64,000 bases of DNA from Furcasterigmium furcatum (lineage: Eukaryota > Ascomycota > Sordariomycetes > Glomerellales > Plectosphaerellaceae): assembly GCA_001599815.1 (NCBI GenBank), contig BCIA01000002.1, forward strand, positions 3,817,626 through 3,881,625, given 5' to 3'. The notes beneath the pieces were generated by a model, which saw nothing but the letters and a program-made list of their open reading frames with translations, ran no database searches and was not told the origin of the DNA. This document shows positions 45,197-55,622 of this stretch, piece by piece. The stretch's first letter is position 1, and each line of letters opens with the position of its first letter. The translations under genes and the position numbers were made by a program.

Positions 45197-45937
45197 GCAT
45201 GCGTAGTACGTGAAGTACGTGCGTATTCCGCGATACCTGCCGCTGTCGGCCGGCGTCAGGTAAAAAACCGCGACTGGGATATATGGACATCTTTGTTAGA
45301 GAGTGCGGTAATATACTCCCCGATTCCTCTGAGTAATGTAGCTCCGGTGTATGAAGAGAGGTCGTGCAATGCGAGGTTCAGGTCCCAGACCGGGGGCATA
45401 CACATCCATAGATGGACCTGGACGTCCTGGTCCCTCCGCCGCCTGCAGACTGGATGTCGTATACAGGTTCGCTTTGTGACTTGCCTCAACACTGTATCAG
45501 AAGCTCATATTTGTCCATTGGATAGTGCCTGCACCACGAGGCCTGCATCACCCACCCATGCCGGCCCAGTCGATAGTTCACCGCCTCCAGACAGCGTGCT
45601 GGCTCCATTGGCCCTAAAACCGGAGCACCTGCGGCGCCCTCGCTGGGCGCCAATCCGGTCGATCAATGAGATTCCAGCGTTTTCCAAGCACCCTGGCCTC
45701 TGGTGCAGCAGACGTTGCAGCGCCCTTGTCACCGCAGAGCCAAGTGCCGCCACAGGAACGTGGAGGTCTCCGATGTCCGTCCATCCGGCCCCGGATACTT
45801 CGCATCCCCTCAACGTGACAACTGCTCGCTGCATCTTCAACTTTTCACTGTGAAGGTTAGTTCGGCCTGGCCGTCAATCAGCAATCGAAAGTGTTCCGAG
45901 ATACCGTTTGCGACCTGGACGACAAGACGCGACCGCG
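45197..45937. other. intergenic before P450
   Basis: About 740 bp. Open frames up to 186 codons exist on the plus strand but have no domain features. No CGGWCCG palindrome was seen here. Confidence 0.5.
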
Positions 45938-47557
45938 ATGGATGATCTTGTTGTACCAGCAACTGTCGCCGCCGTCGTTCTCGCATCCGCTGTCGTCTAC
46001 CTCTCCACTAGAAAGACCGACAAGAAAGATGATGAGAAGGCACTTCTAAAGCTGCCTCTCCTCGGAGACCTGCACAAATCGCCTCTGGAGCAGCCCTTGT
46101 TGAACTGGCATTCCTGGTGCAAGGCCAATGGACCTGTCATCAGCACCAAGCTCATGGGATTCGTCCCCGTCATCATCCTGAACACATCCCAAGCCGCCAC
46201 CGAGCTGTTCAGTCGCCGCAGCCAGTGGTACAGCAACAGGCCACCGTCGACGAGCCTAGAGATGGTCACTGGCACCGGCCCTGGAGAATCCCGGTTCACC
46301 CTGATGCATGACTACGATGCGCACCTCAAGCTTCACCACCGGCTCCTGGCACCGAGTCTCGGGCCGATCGCAGCGCCTCGCTATATGCCCCTCATGGAGT
46401 TGGAAACGAAGCAGCTGCTCAACGATCTGATGGGTGCTCTCAGCAAGGACGACGACTACGCGATCAACACGGGTGCCATCTACCATCTCATCGAGCGGAT
46501 GCAGTCCAGCGTCATCGTCGCGCTCCATTACGGCTTCCGCATTCCCACGTTCTCCGAGCCTGTTCTGCACGAGGTCATCCAGATCCAGAAGAAGGTCACC
46601 CATCTGGCAGCCAACCCCGGCCTCCCCGACATGATCCCGGTTCTGCGTCACCTACCCGCGTTCCTCTCCCCATGGAGGCAGTCGGCAGACAAGCTGTTCG
46701 TAGAGCAGGTGGACTTATACGGGCGCCTCTTCGACCAAGGGAAGAACGCGGCTGGCTGGAACGCCACCAAGCAAGCCCTCGCTACCGCTGCGAAGCACGC
46801 CCCTGGCGGCGTGTCCGCTCTCGACCTCGCATTCACCCTGGCAACCTCCATCCAAGGCGGCATGGAGACGTCGCCGCGGCAGCTCCTGTGGTTGTTCGTG
46901 GCCGCTCTGGAAAATCCGGGCTTCCTCCGCCGGGCGCACGAGGTCCTCGATGCGGTGGTAGGGCGCGACCGGCTGCCAGAGTTCTCTGACCGGGCGGGCC
47001 TGTTCTACATCGACGCAGTGGTCCATGAGCTGTTCCGCTGGCGGCCAATCTCCCCGGGCAGTATTCCTCGTCTGGCGGACAAGCACGATGAGTACGAGGG
47101 CGTGAAGATCGTCAAGGGCGCCGTCATCATCGCCAATGCCTTCGTTATCAGCCGCGACGAGGCTGCCTTCGACCCCTCACTCGGCGACCTTGAGGAATTC
47201 CACCCGGAACGGTGGCTGCACGCTGCCGACGGCAAGGGCTCTGAGAAGAAGATTCGGAACGAGCTGCCTCTGCCAGTGTTCGGACAGGGTCGCAGGAGCT
47301 GCCTCGGGAAGCGCGTCGCCGTGGATGGGGCCTTCATTCAGATCGCGAGTCTGCTCTGGGCTTTCGACGTGCAGCCAATTGACCCCGTCGACCCGTGGGA
47401 TATGGTTGTCGCCGGCCACATGACTTCTCCCAAGGAGTTCAGCTTCAAGCTGAGGCCCCGTGGCCCGTGGGTGCAGGATGTCATTGGAAGGTCTTGGCAG
47501 AGCGCGGACAAGAGCCTTGACAGCATCATGGGAACTTCAGATGACGTTGAGGCTTGA
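45938..47557 (+). CDS. cytochrome P450 monooxygenase (microsomal, intronless)
   Basis: Single exon, 539 aa from ATG 45938; the ATG at 45908 would add 10 polar residues before the membrane anchor. The N-terminal anchor (VVPATVAAVVLASAVVYL) is followed by a charged linker and the proline hinge LKLPLLGDLHKSP. The I-helix reads IQGGMETSPRQLL, with Glu in place of the more usual Asp of AGxDT. Other landmarks are the K-helix ELFRWRP, FHPERWL, and the heme loop FGQGRRSCLGKR with the thiolate Cys. Architecture resembles fungal O-methylsterigmatocystin-oxidoreductase-type P450s. It could introduce the hydroxyl that is later oxidised to the acid, but it is the one gene of the region without the shared palindrome, so membership of the cluster is uncertain. 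Confidence 0.9.
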   Translation: MDDLVVPATVAAVVLASAVVYLSTRKTDKKDDEKALLKLPLLGDLHKSPLEQPLLNWHSWCKANGPVISTKLMGFVPVIILNTSQAATELFSRRSQWYSNRPPSTSLEMVTGTGPGESRFTLMHDYDAHLKLHHRLLAPSLGPIAAPRYMPLMELETKQLLNDLMGALSKDDDYAINTGAIYHLIERMQSSVIVALHYGFRIPTFSEPVLHEVIQIQKKVTHLAANPGLPDMIPVLRHLPAFLSPWRQSADKLFVEQVDLYGRLFDQGKNAAGWNATKQALATAAKHAPGGVSALDLAFTLATSIQGGMETSPRQLLWLFVAALENPGFLRRAHEVLDAVVGRDRLPEFSDRAGLFYIDAVVHELFRWRPISPGSIPRLADKHDEYEGVKIVKGAVIIANAFVISRDEAAFDPSLGDLEEFHPERWLHAADGKGSEKKIRNELPLPVFGQGRRSCLGKRVAVDGAFIQIASLLWAFDVQPIDPVDPWDMVVAGHMTSPKEFSFKLRPRGPWVQDVIGRSWQSADKSLDSIMGTSDDVEA

Positions 47558-48435
47558 TGGAGGTCGTGTTCGTGAGCCGTGGAGTCTGCGCATATCGACC
47601 CAGGTTGAGGTTTCGGGGACGCCGTAGGTGAGGAACGAGAGGTTTTTCTATGCACCCAGAGCCGATACGACGGTTGGATATTGGATTTTTGACGGCAGGA
47701 TGGTCGGATAAAAAGCCACAGCAAGCCCTAATGTAACGATCCAGCAAACGCAGTGGTGAATGCTGGCTGCAGATGGCACTCAGCCACCGGCACCCGACCA
47801 TTTCCAGCTCAGTCACGGGTGCACAGCAAGGGTCGGGCAAATACGAGGTTCAGGTGCCAGATCTGCCTCCCCGTAGTAAATGCTCCGATTCAGCAGGTCA
47901 CGCCACCCGGGAACCACTGTAGGGTTGGCCCAATCGGCAGAATACCAGCCTTCGGGAAGAAGCATGGAATGTCTAGCGCTTCCGATACCCGTTCTATCTT
48001 GGGCATTTGCCCACGGGGACATTACGTCGGCCGAGCCGGAGCAGTGCTAGACATCGTTTACCCACGCGCACCTGATGATGGAGGCCAATAGGGGGTCAAG
48101 TCGAGTTGTGGAGAGTCGAGTCGGCTCATGGCTGAGCTCTCGCTTCGGCGGGATCGACGAGAAGACGACTCAAGCGCCTCGTATTGCAAGCAGTGCAGAA
48201 AGCGGCTCTCCAGCAGCAATGAGACAACTCAACAGGCTATGACACAGGGAAACATCGTGAGACTCCATTGCCTCGATGTGTATAAATAAGATGCACCGAG
48301 ACCGCCAGTTTATCCAGAGACTCAGCATCACAACAACACTTTCTCAACTCAGCAAGCCTCACCAGCACTCTCTCCTCTCTAATCAACTCTCATCTCACAC
48401 TCAGGCCTCGCCTCATCTCAGCACCCATCATCATC
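47558..48435. other. intergenic before PhiA-like gene
   Basis: No gene seen. The right end holds a TATA box at 48281 and a long CT/CA-rich leader, as expected for a strongly expressed wall-protein gene. Confidence 0.55.
48281..48288 (+). promoter_or_regulatory. TATA box of the PhiA-like gene
   Basis: TATAAATA lies 155 bp before the ATG at 48436, followed by a CT-rich leader. Confidence 0.6.
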
Positions 48436-49064
48436 ATGCAGATCACCGCCCTCGTCCTCTCCCTCCTCGCCGCCACGGCCTCGGCTGCCCCCAAGGGCAA
48501 GTCCTGCCCCGCCCCCGAGCGTAAGTTCGGCATCATGTCCCTGCGCTCCGCCAGCCCCGTCCACTTCGGCACCGTCACCGCCGCCGAGAACAAGCTCTGG
48601 ATCAACCGCGACGAGTCCACCATCGACGCAAAGTGCGACGGCGGCGCCGACGGCATCCCCGCCACCTTCTACACCAAGGACGGCGAGCTCTTCCTCTACG
48701 GCAAGGACACCCTCCAGCAGTTCTACGTCGACCGCTCCGGCATGGGTAATACATCCGCATCTTCACCATGAGCGCATTCACTGACCTTAGACGAACAGGC
48801 CAAGGCAACCTCGGATACTTCAACAGCGGCCAGAACCCCCCTCGCAACGGCGAGCTGAAGGGCTGGGTCGTCGACAAGGACGACTACCTCACCTTCGACG
48901 GCTCCAGGATCCTGGCCTGCCCCAGCGACGGCTTCTCCTACGTCCTATGGGTTTCGGCCGGCGTCGACAAACCCGCCGGCATCGAGGGCTGCCTGGAGAT
49001 CTCCGCCCGCACCCTCACCGCCGACAAGCCCGTCAAGTGCACGTACAGCGTCTATGGCGCCTGA
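48436..49064 (+). CDS. PhiA-like secreted cell-wall protein
   Basis: Two exons, 48436-48745 and 48799-49064, with a 53-nt intron; 191 aa. A signal peptide (MQITALVLSLLAATASA) precedes a small beta-rich domain. KFGIMSLRSASPVHFGTVTA, ELFLYGKDTLQQFYVDRSGMGQG and KGWVVDKDDYLTFDG match fungal PhiA-type (phialide/conidiation wall) proteins as I know them. Two Cys pairs are likely. It should be exported and wall-bound; in Aspergillus, PhiA is linked to phialide development and is an abundant secreted protein. The intron position, right after GMG, is also in the conserved region. Confidence 0.82.
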
Positions 49065-49327
49065 GCCTCGACCCGGCATGTATGACTGAATGATGGACAT
49101 GGCATGGGCGGAGTTTGGTTTGGACGGCACTCATGAGCGGGATGGATGGGCATTTGCAAACGGCTTCCATGGACTGCGAGATCGGACTTAGATAGCTGCA
49201 TCACTACTAGAACAATAATCATAATACGTATTCACATGAACAAATGTCACATCTTGAAGAACAGCGCGTAGAGATCATAGCATTATGTGCAGCGTCTGCA
49301 TATATGTACATACATACACCTGCCGGC

Positions 49328-51185
49328 CTACGACATGACCCTGAAGATGGGGTACTCGTCGTTCCTCGCGACGGGGACGATGTTGAAACTCACGTAGCTG
49401 TCGATGTTCTCGGGCTCGAGGGCGATGAACGCCAGCGCGGCGTTCTTCTGCCTCGTGCTGACGCGGAAGCTGCCCGCGGGGAGGGTCAGCTCGCGCTCCT
49501 TGGTCTCGGTGGTGGCGGTGACGCGGACGACGCCCTCGTAGTAGCCCGAGTCGAAGCGGGTGGAGGTGATGGTCAGGGCCTCGACGTCGCCGGTCCACTC
49601 CTCGGCGAGGGTCTCGACCTCGAGGCCGGCGACGCGCAGGCGCTCGGCGAGGTCGGCCCAGGCGACGGGGATGAGGTAGGACTCGGGGCGGGCGCGGGTG
49701 AGGTTCGCGGTGGCGGGGGTGGTCGAGCTGAAGCGGACGGGGACCTGGACGACGGAGCCGTTGGTGTAGTCGATCATGGTGAAGGGGCGCGTGGAGGTCG
49801 TGGAGAAGTCGGTCAGGACGATGTCGGAGGTAGACTTGATGAAGTCCTCGCGGCCGGACTCGACGGTGGCGTAGACGTCGTCGGCGTTGTCGGCGGCGGT
49901 CTGGAGGATGGCGGTGGACATGACCAGGCCGGCGGCGGTGCGGCGCTGGAACTCCTGGTCGGCGAGGAAGATGCCGCGCATCTCGATGAGGAACGTGATG
50001 GACTGGGTCAGGCCCATGGCGTTGCGGCCGATCTTGCCGTCGGTGCCGGCCTCAGCCCAGCTGGAGGATGGTCAGCATTTGAGCGAGTGAGTGATGAAGA
50101 GAGAGGGCCGTGGACTCACTTGGGGACAAAGTCGGGGTTGGTGCTGCTGGGACCGGTGACATAGGGCTCCCAGCGAAGGCCGGCGTCGTCCATGGCCTCG
50201 CCCATCTCCTTGGCGAAGAGCTCCTCAGACATCTTGCGGATGTCCTCGTTGATGTTCAGGTTCTTGGCAGCGGAGAAGAGACCGTCCGAAGCGTGGTAGT
50301 AGCGGCCGTAGCTGCTGGTGGCCTGTGGTAGGGAATGTCAACATATGCTCAACAGAGAGTTTCGGAACGAAGAGTGCAACGTACACCGTACTCGTGCATG
50401 TCAATGATGACATGGGGGTTGAACTCGCCGAGAAGCTGCTTGATCTCCCTGGTCTGCTGGCGGGCGAGCTTGATATGGTCGCGGTTGGGGTCGTAGTTGG
50501 TGGCCAGAGCACGCTGGGAGCAGTAAGTCAGCCATCAGGACCAGTACCAACGCCAGCTAGAGACAACCACAGTACTACACACCTGGAAGTAGTAGACGCC
50601 GTCGGGGTTGTAGCGGGGCATGATGACGACCTCGGTCTTCTCGAGGATCTCAGCAGCCCACTCGGGCTCGTTGTCGAACTTGCCCAGCAGGGCGAGGAGG
50701 GCCTCGTCACCGGCAGGCTCGTTGCCGTGGGCGGCGCCCTGGACCCAGACGCGGACCTTGCCCTCGGCGCTGCGGCGGCGACGGCAGGGGCTCGTGCCGG
50801 TGCCGGTGAGGTGGACGTAGGGGTACGAGCGCAGCTCTTCGGAGGTGAAGTTCGCCGTGTTAAATGTCATGAAGTCGTTCTTGGAAGCAATGTCCTCCAT
50901 GAAGGCCACTTGAGCCATGTTAGTCAATGATCACCACAGGAACTCGTCAAGCAACTCACCCATGTCCTCGTGAGAGGTAGGGCCCTGGGTGCCCCCGGGG
51001 AAGCCGGGCAGCCTGCCATCAGGGCTCAGGAAGGCAGGGGAGTACAGGTCGATGTCGACGTCCTCGAAGCTGGCGGCGACAATCTCGGGGTCCTGGCGGA
51101 CGACGACGTGGTTGTGGCCGTACTTGACGGCGCTGACGGCCGAAAGCAGCGAGAGGCCGACGAGGCCGGACTGCTTGACGAACAT
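49328..51185 (-). CDS. secreted M14 zinc carboxypeptidase
   Basis: Five exons on the minus strand: 51185-50960, 50908-50583, 50513-50385, 50322-50120 and 50060-49328; introns of 51-69 nt; 538 aa. A signal peptide ([18 protein letters not shown]) is present. The M14 zinc ligands are visible: HxxE in [13 protein letters not shown] and the third ligand His in VIIDMHEYG. The catalytic Glu is in [10 protein letters not shown], and the substrate-carboxylate Arg/Asn region is [14 protein letters not shown]. The C-terminal about 180 residues ([14 protein letters not shown]... to the end) form an extra beta-rich domain, as in larger fungal M14 enzymes. Expected role: removal of C-terminal residues from extracellular peptides. 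A four-Arg run ([10 protein letters not shown]) in the N-terminal part might be a processing site or a loop. Confidence 0.87.
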
Positions 51186-52206
51186 GCTGTCTGAAAAGAG
51201 AAGACTTGGCTAGACGAGGCTCGGGAACGCAACACACGTGTCAATCACGTTTTGTCTTATGCAGCTGTCACACAGAACGGACAGACCCTCGGGACGAAGA
51301 CTGACGATCATGGCCTTCCTCGGGCGAGGCCGTACTTATACCTCCATGGCCCCGAGTCGGCGGGCAGCCGACGCCGTTGCACATTCCAGCGCACTGGGAC
51401 CGACCCCCTCGTCCACGCCCTGTAAGACACCGCCAAGAGGCAGTTCGCGATGGACGGGCGGGCTCGTCATTCGTCAATGGCGCGCAGAGCGTGGGCAGGA
51501 AAACAAGATAACACAGCCGAGGGGGAGTGCAGATCAGTCGACTCCGTCGCGATGCCTGCGGGCCAAGAAACATTGGCAACGAAACTCGAAAGGGCAGTTG
51601 GCAAGGACGATTGAGGGGAAAGCGGGGAGTTATAAGCGGGGGAGTTCACGAGGACGATAAGAATGGCGAGGAGGACAAGGCCGGTAGTACGACGTGGAGA
51701 GGATTCAGGGGCAGGGGTTGGAGGCGAGGAACCCATGTTTGTCTCCGAGCTCGGCTCTCGGGGACGCTGATCATTGACAAGTATGACGAGATGAGAGAGA
51801 AGCTCCCAATCTTCCCTTCCCGCTGAGAGTTGAGATAGGCTCTGGGGTCGTCCGCGGGGCATCTCGAGTCAGGCACAAGAGCATTCACAACTACCGGGAC
51901 AGGGGGCGAGAGAAGAACGCTAGAGGCGTCCGGAAATGACGAAGAGGCGTCTCCCCAGGGCGCGAAGTTGGCCGGTAGCGATCCACTGGCGCCGTCCCAG
52001 GTAGGCAGGTCGGGCAAACAATTCATAATGAATACATGACGCACGTCGGCGAAGATATGTCTCGGGCCTTGACCCGACAAACATGTATTTGTTAGTCGGC
52101 CCGGGGCCGATAAACGCGGATAGATAGATCAAGGGTATCAAGGGGACAGCCGTCCCACAGACGAAGGGCAGAATTAAATCCATTGAGGGTCTTCCTCCCC
52201 GGCATC
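51186..52206. other. intergenic
   Basis: About 1 kb of promoter of the carboxypeptidase (minus) and 3' region of the transporter. No gene recognised; the plus-strand frames are short and domainless. Confidence 0.55.
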
Positions 52207-54308
52207 TTACAGGGCGGCCCTGCCCCGCGACTCGAACGGCAGAAGCAGAACCAGGAGCCCGCCGGCGATGAAGAGCGCGCCGCTCGTATACACGGGGGCC
52301 GACGACCGGAGGTCGGCGAACATGGCGACGATGGGCTAGTTGGCTGAGCGTCAGCAATACGGCTCTGTCGACAAACGACGATACGAGGATTAGACTCACA
52401 GCCATGATGCCGAAGACTCTGTTGCACACGGCCGTCAGGGCATTGCCCGTGCCGCGCTGGGGAGTCGGGAACAGCTCGGGCGTGAAGCCGTACAGCACGG
52501 CGTACATGACGTTGCTGGTGAAGTTGAACGCGCTGGAAAGGAGTCAGTGACCGAGTCTGCAGGGGCCGCGCATCCAAACGTACCAGTTCCATCCGAGCAG
52601 CGCATCGCTGGACAGCGCCGTGGTCGAGCAGTAGAGGAACACGCCCGTCAGGACAGTGAACACCGCGAGCGTTCCCTTGCGACCGACAAGGCGTCGCTCC
52701 ACCAGCCAGCCACCGAGCAGGGCACCGGGGACACCGAGAACGGCAATGATCAGGCTGTCGCGATACGTGCGGTACGTGCTGCCGTCGCCAAAGTCCGCGC
52801 CACGAGTGGCCTGGATGTACGGAATATAAGCGTTGTACAAGGGATACCCGAGGCCGATGACGGCCCAGATGGCCATGATGACGCCGGTGCTGAGGCCGAG
52901 CTTGCGGGTCGAGAAGAGGGCGCGGATGTGGCTCAGGTCGAACTTGGCCAGCTGGCGCTTCACGGCCTGGGAGGCATCGGTGTTGGCGACGTAGCCCTCG
53001 GGCTCGCAGGCCTTGAGGTCGGCGAGGGTGAGGGTCGTGGTCTTCTTGTTGCGGCGGGCGACCTCGTGCACGACCTTGACGGCCTCCTCGTCGCGGCCCT
53101 TGCCCATGAGGTACTTGGGGGACTCGAAGATCTTGAACAGGACGAACCGGATGAGGAACATCACCGCTGTGATGCCGCCCATGGCAATGGTGAAATACCT
53201 GAGGGGACACTGTTAGCCTCTCGCGCACATAGGTAGATGGCATCCAGGAGGATTCTTCTCACCTCCAGCCCATGTTATTAGACCGCGTGCACTCCTCGCC
53301 CTGCTCGCAAGTCATGTAACCCAGCAGCGGCCACGCGATCAGAGTCGTCAGAAGCTGCGCAAGGGCCCAGTCGATCGACAGCACCGTGAGCAGGTACTGA
53401 TGTGAGCCCGGCAGAAACTCGAGGAAGATGGCCGAGTCAACGGGCAGGTTGCCGCCAACACCGAACGAGTACAGGGCGGCAAAGGACCCGATGCCTGCAA
53501 AGTTCGGCGCACCGCCGGCCACGAGACCCCAGAACGCTGGAGGAGGAATCATTAGCCATCGCGTCTCGCTTCTCCGGATGGTATTCTCGTCACGTACCCG
53601 TGAGGCCGAGGGTGATGTTGAAGGCCCATCGGCGACCGAAGATGTCGCAGCCGAAGCCCCAGAACGCAGCGCCAGCCAGGAGGCCGATGTTCTGAGAGAG
53701 GGTCAACAGCGGAGGCCTGCTGGGGCCGAATTCATTCGTCACGGGAGTGAAGATGAGCTGGGAATTTTATTAGCGACACTGTCCGGAGTGAGATCCAGCC
53801 TCACTCATCGCGGGCGCTTCGGTTCACTTACAGACGTGACGATGGGCCACATGTTGTCGGCGGCCCAGCCAAACCCAATGACAATGAAGAGCTGCCATTG
53901 ATACCATCCCATTCCGATCTCTTGAATCTGCAGTCCTTCATCAGCGCCTGTTTTTCATCAACCAAACCCTCCGCGTCGAGTGCATCGCATCCCAGCCAGG
54001 CCAGCCTCACCCGTGCGACAGGGGTTCACCATGTCTGCGGGGTCGCATATGCCGGCGCATCAATGCCGTCATGATGCTGACGCGGGGGAGGGGACGAGCG
54101 GATCACGTACGGCTCTGTTCAGCACCCGGGCCTTGGCCTCGTAGACGGGATCCAGGGTTCCCTTGGGATAGATGGCGAGGTCGTCCGAGCCAGCGGCACT
54201 GGCGCTGTCGACGCGGTTCAGGTCATTGCCGTTGTGCTGGTGGTCGCTGCCGCCGGGCGAGAGGTCCTTGGCCTCCTTGCCCTCGGCCTTGGTTTCGAGG
54301 TCGCTCAT
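52207..54308 (-). CDS. MFS transporter (sugar/organic-acid type)
   Basis: Seven exons on the minus strand: 54308-54111, 53927-53832, 53757-53598, 53536-53263, 53198-52584, 52532-52400 and 52335-52207; 534 aa. Intron 1 is 183 nt; the others are 51-74 nt. The N-terminus is hydrophilic (MSDLETKAEGKEAKDLSPGG). About twelve hydrophobic segments follow, starting at GMGWYQWQLFIVIGFGWAADN. The MFS loop-2/3 signature is GCDIFGRRWAFN. A large central cytosolic loop with Lys/Arg (KYLMGKGRDEEAVKVVHEVARRNKK) separates the halves, and GFTPELFPTPQRGTGNA lies in the second half, as in SV2/sugar-type families. Probably an uptake carrier of the plasma membrane; the substrate is unknown. Confidence 0.85.
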
Positions 54309-55622
54309 GGCAGAGATCCCGTTGTGTCGGTCCCTATCTTCTGCTGGTCCTCTGGGCGCCCAATCGACAGGTTCGAGGCGGTCGAGATGAAGTCTGGGGA
54401 TAGACTTTGGTACTTGAGTCGCGAGGCGGCTGGAGTGACACGAGGGGCGGGATGGTATTCCGTCCAGATCCAGGAACACAGAGCTTCCACGGCGGTTCCC
54501 TGGGCGCGAATGTGGCGGGCACCCGCAAACCTAAATATCCATCCTCTCTCCTTTCGAGTTCTCAGACCTCCTCGAGGAATCGAATCCTTCCATCACACGG
54601 CCTGCCCTCTCGGGCTCCGGAGTGGACCACGGCCACCGAGAATACAGCACGTCGATGCCGGGTCCTGTCACGCCATCGACGGTGATGCCCGGCAGAGGGT
54701 CGTCATTGGCCTCCCGCGCGGTCGGCACGCATGGGGTGATCGACCGCGGACCGCTAGTGTCACTGGCGAAAGCAGGGAAGCTTCTTGGAAGCTCCATCTC
54801 GATGCCGGGTCCTTGGTCGCCAAGTTGCCTCAGCTTGGAGCTTACATGATAGCTTGGAAGAGCTCGGTGAGCGAGCTGCTGGGCGTGAAGGCTCTGACGA
54901 TCCTGTGTTCAGAGCCATGTTCGTGGCTCATGGTAGCTGGCTCGACTGCCTCAATTTGGAGTGCTCATGGCTCAGAGCGCCCGGCTTATCGCAGGGCGAT
55001 CGTCCCTCCCCAATGCCGGAATCCAGTGCCCATCCATCGCCCACCACTACCGCTGATGGTGTGTCGCACTGCCATCCCGCGTGGGCCAAGCATCTCCCAA
55101 ACTGGCCGACCTGCAGATGCCGCTTGCGTCATGCGCGGGTTGGAACCGCTGCAGCGGCTGGCGACTGAAAGGAACTTGGGAACGTCCCCGGACCCTCGAC
55201 GGCGTAAGCGGCAGGAATCTCGCCGTCTTCATCCTCGCCGTGCCGCCCTTGCAACGGACATGGCCGACATGGTGTCAACCGTGGCTCGAATGTTGTCATC
55301 GAGAAGGGCCGACACTTAAGTCGCCGGCATCACCACAGAATAATCCTGAGTGGACAAGACGAGCAGCTTGGAGAGCTCGCCGGGCTAGGAGGAAGGTGAC
55401 GAGATCGCTCCGGCTGGCTTGGCGCTGCGGAGGAGATGAGAACTCGAGTTAAGCTCTGTTCAGGGCGGATGGTGGCGCTGAGAAGCCCCGGTTAGCGCTA
55501 ACACTGGCCAAGTCTGGCGCCTCATCCGCTGACTGATGCCGCCACCCGCCCCGGGCCGCTAACCCATTCATTTCTAGGTTCTCCGTCCAGGGGTGGGCGC
55601 CCGGAATCGTCACCAACTCCTC
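54309..55622. other. intergenic
   Basis: About 1.3 kb. A 361-codon frame runs through it from 54234 on the plus strand, but its first part is antisense to the transporter and it has no domain; I treat it as chance. The phrase atgccgggtcct occurs twice (54655 and 54801). Confidence 0.5.

Noticed and set aside
29654..47557. Reading the cluster simply as the known fungal leucine (mccA/mccB/ivd) cluster
   Set aside because: No isovaleryl-CoA dehydrogenase is present, two enzymes carry PTS1 signals and the beta subunit deviates from MCC; kept only as the main alternative.
45373..47960. Short similarity between the regions on both sides of the P450 (cgaggttcaggt.ccaga and a second patch)
   Set aside because: The two patches have different spacing on each side and are short; not enough to claim a flanking repeat.
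49244..50164. 306-codon plus-strand frame
   Set aside because: Antisense shadow of the M14 carboxypeptidase.
54234..55319. 361-codon plus-strand frame
   Set aside because: Starts antisense to the transporter's first exon and shows no motif; composition is that of chance open frames here.
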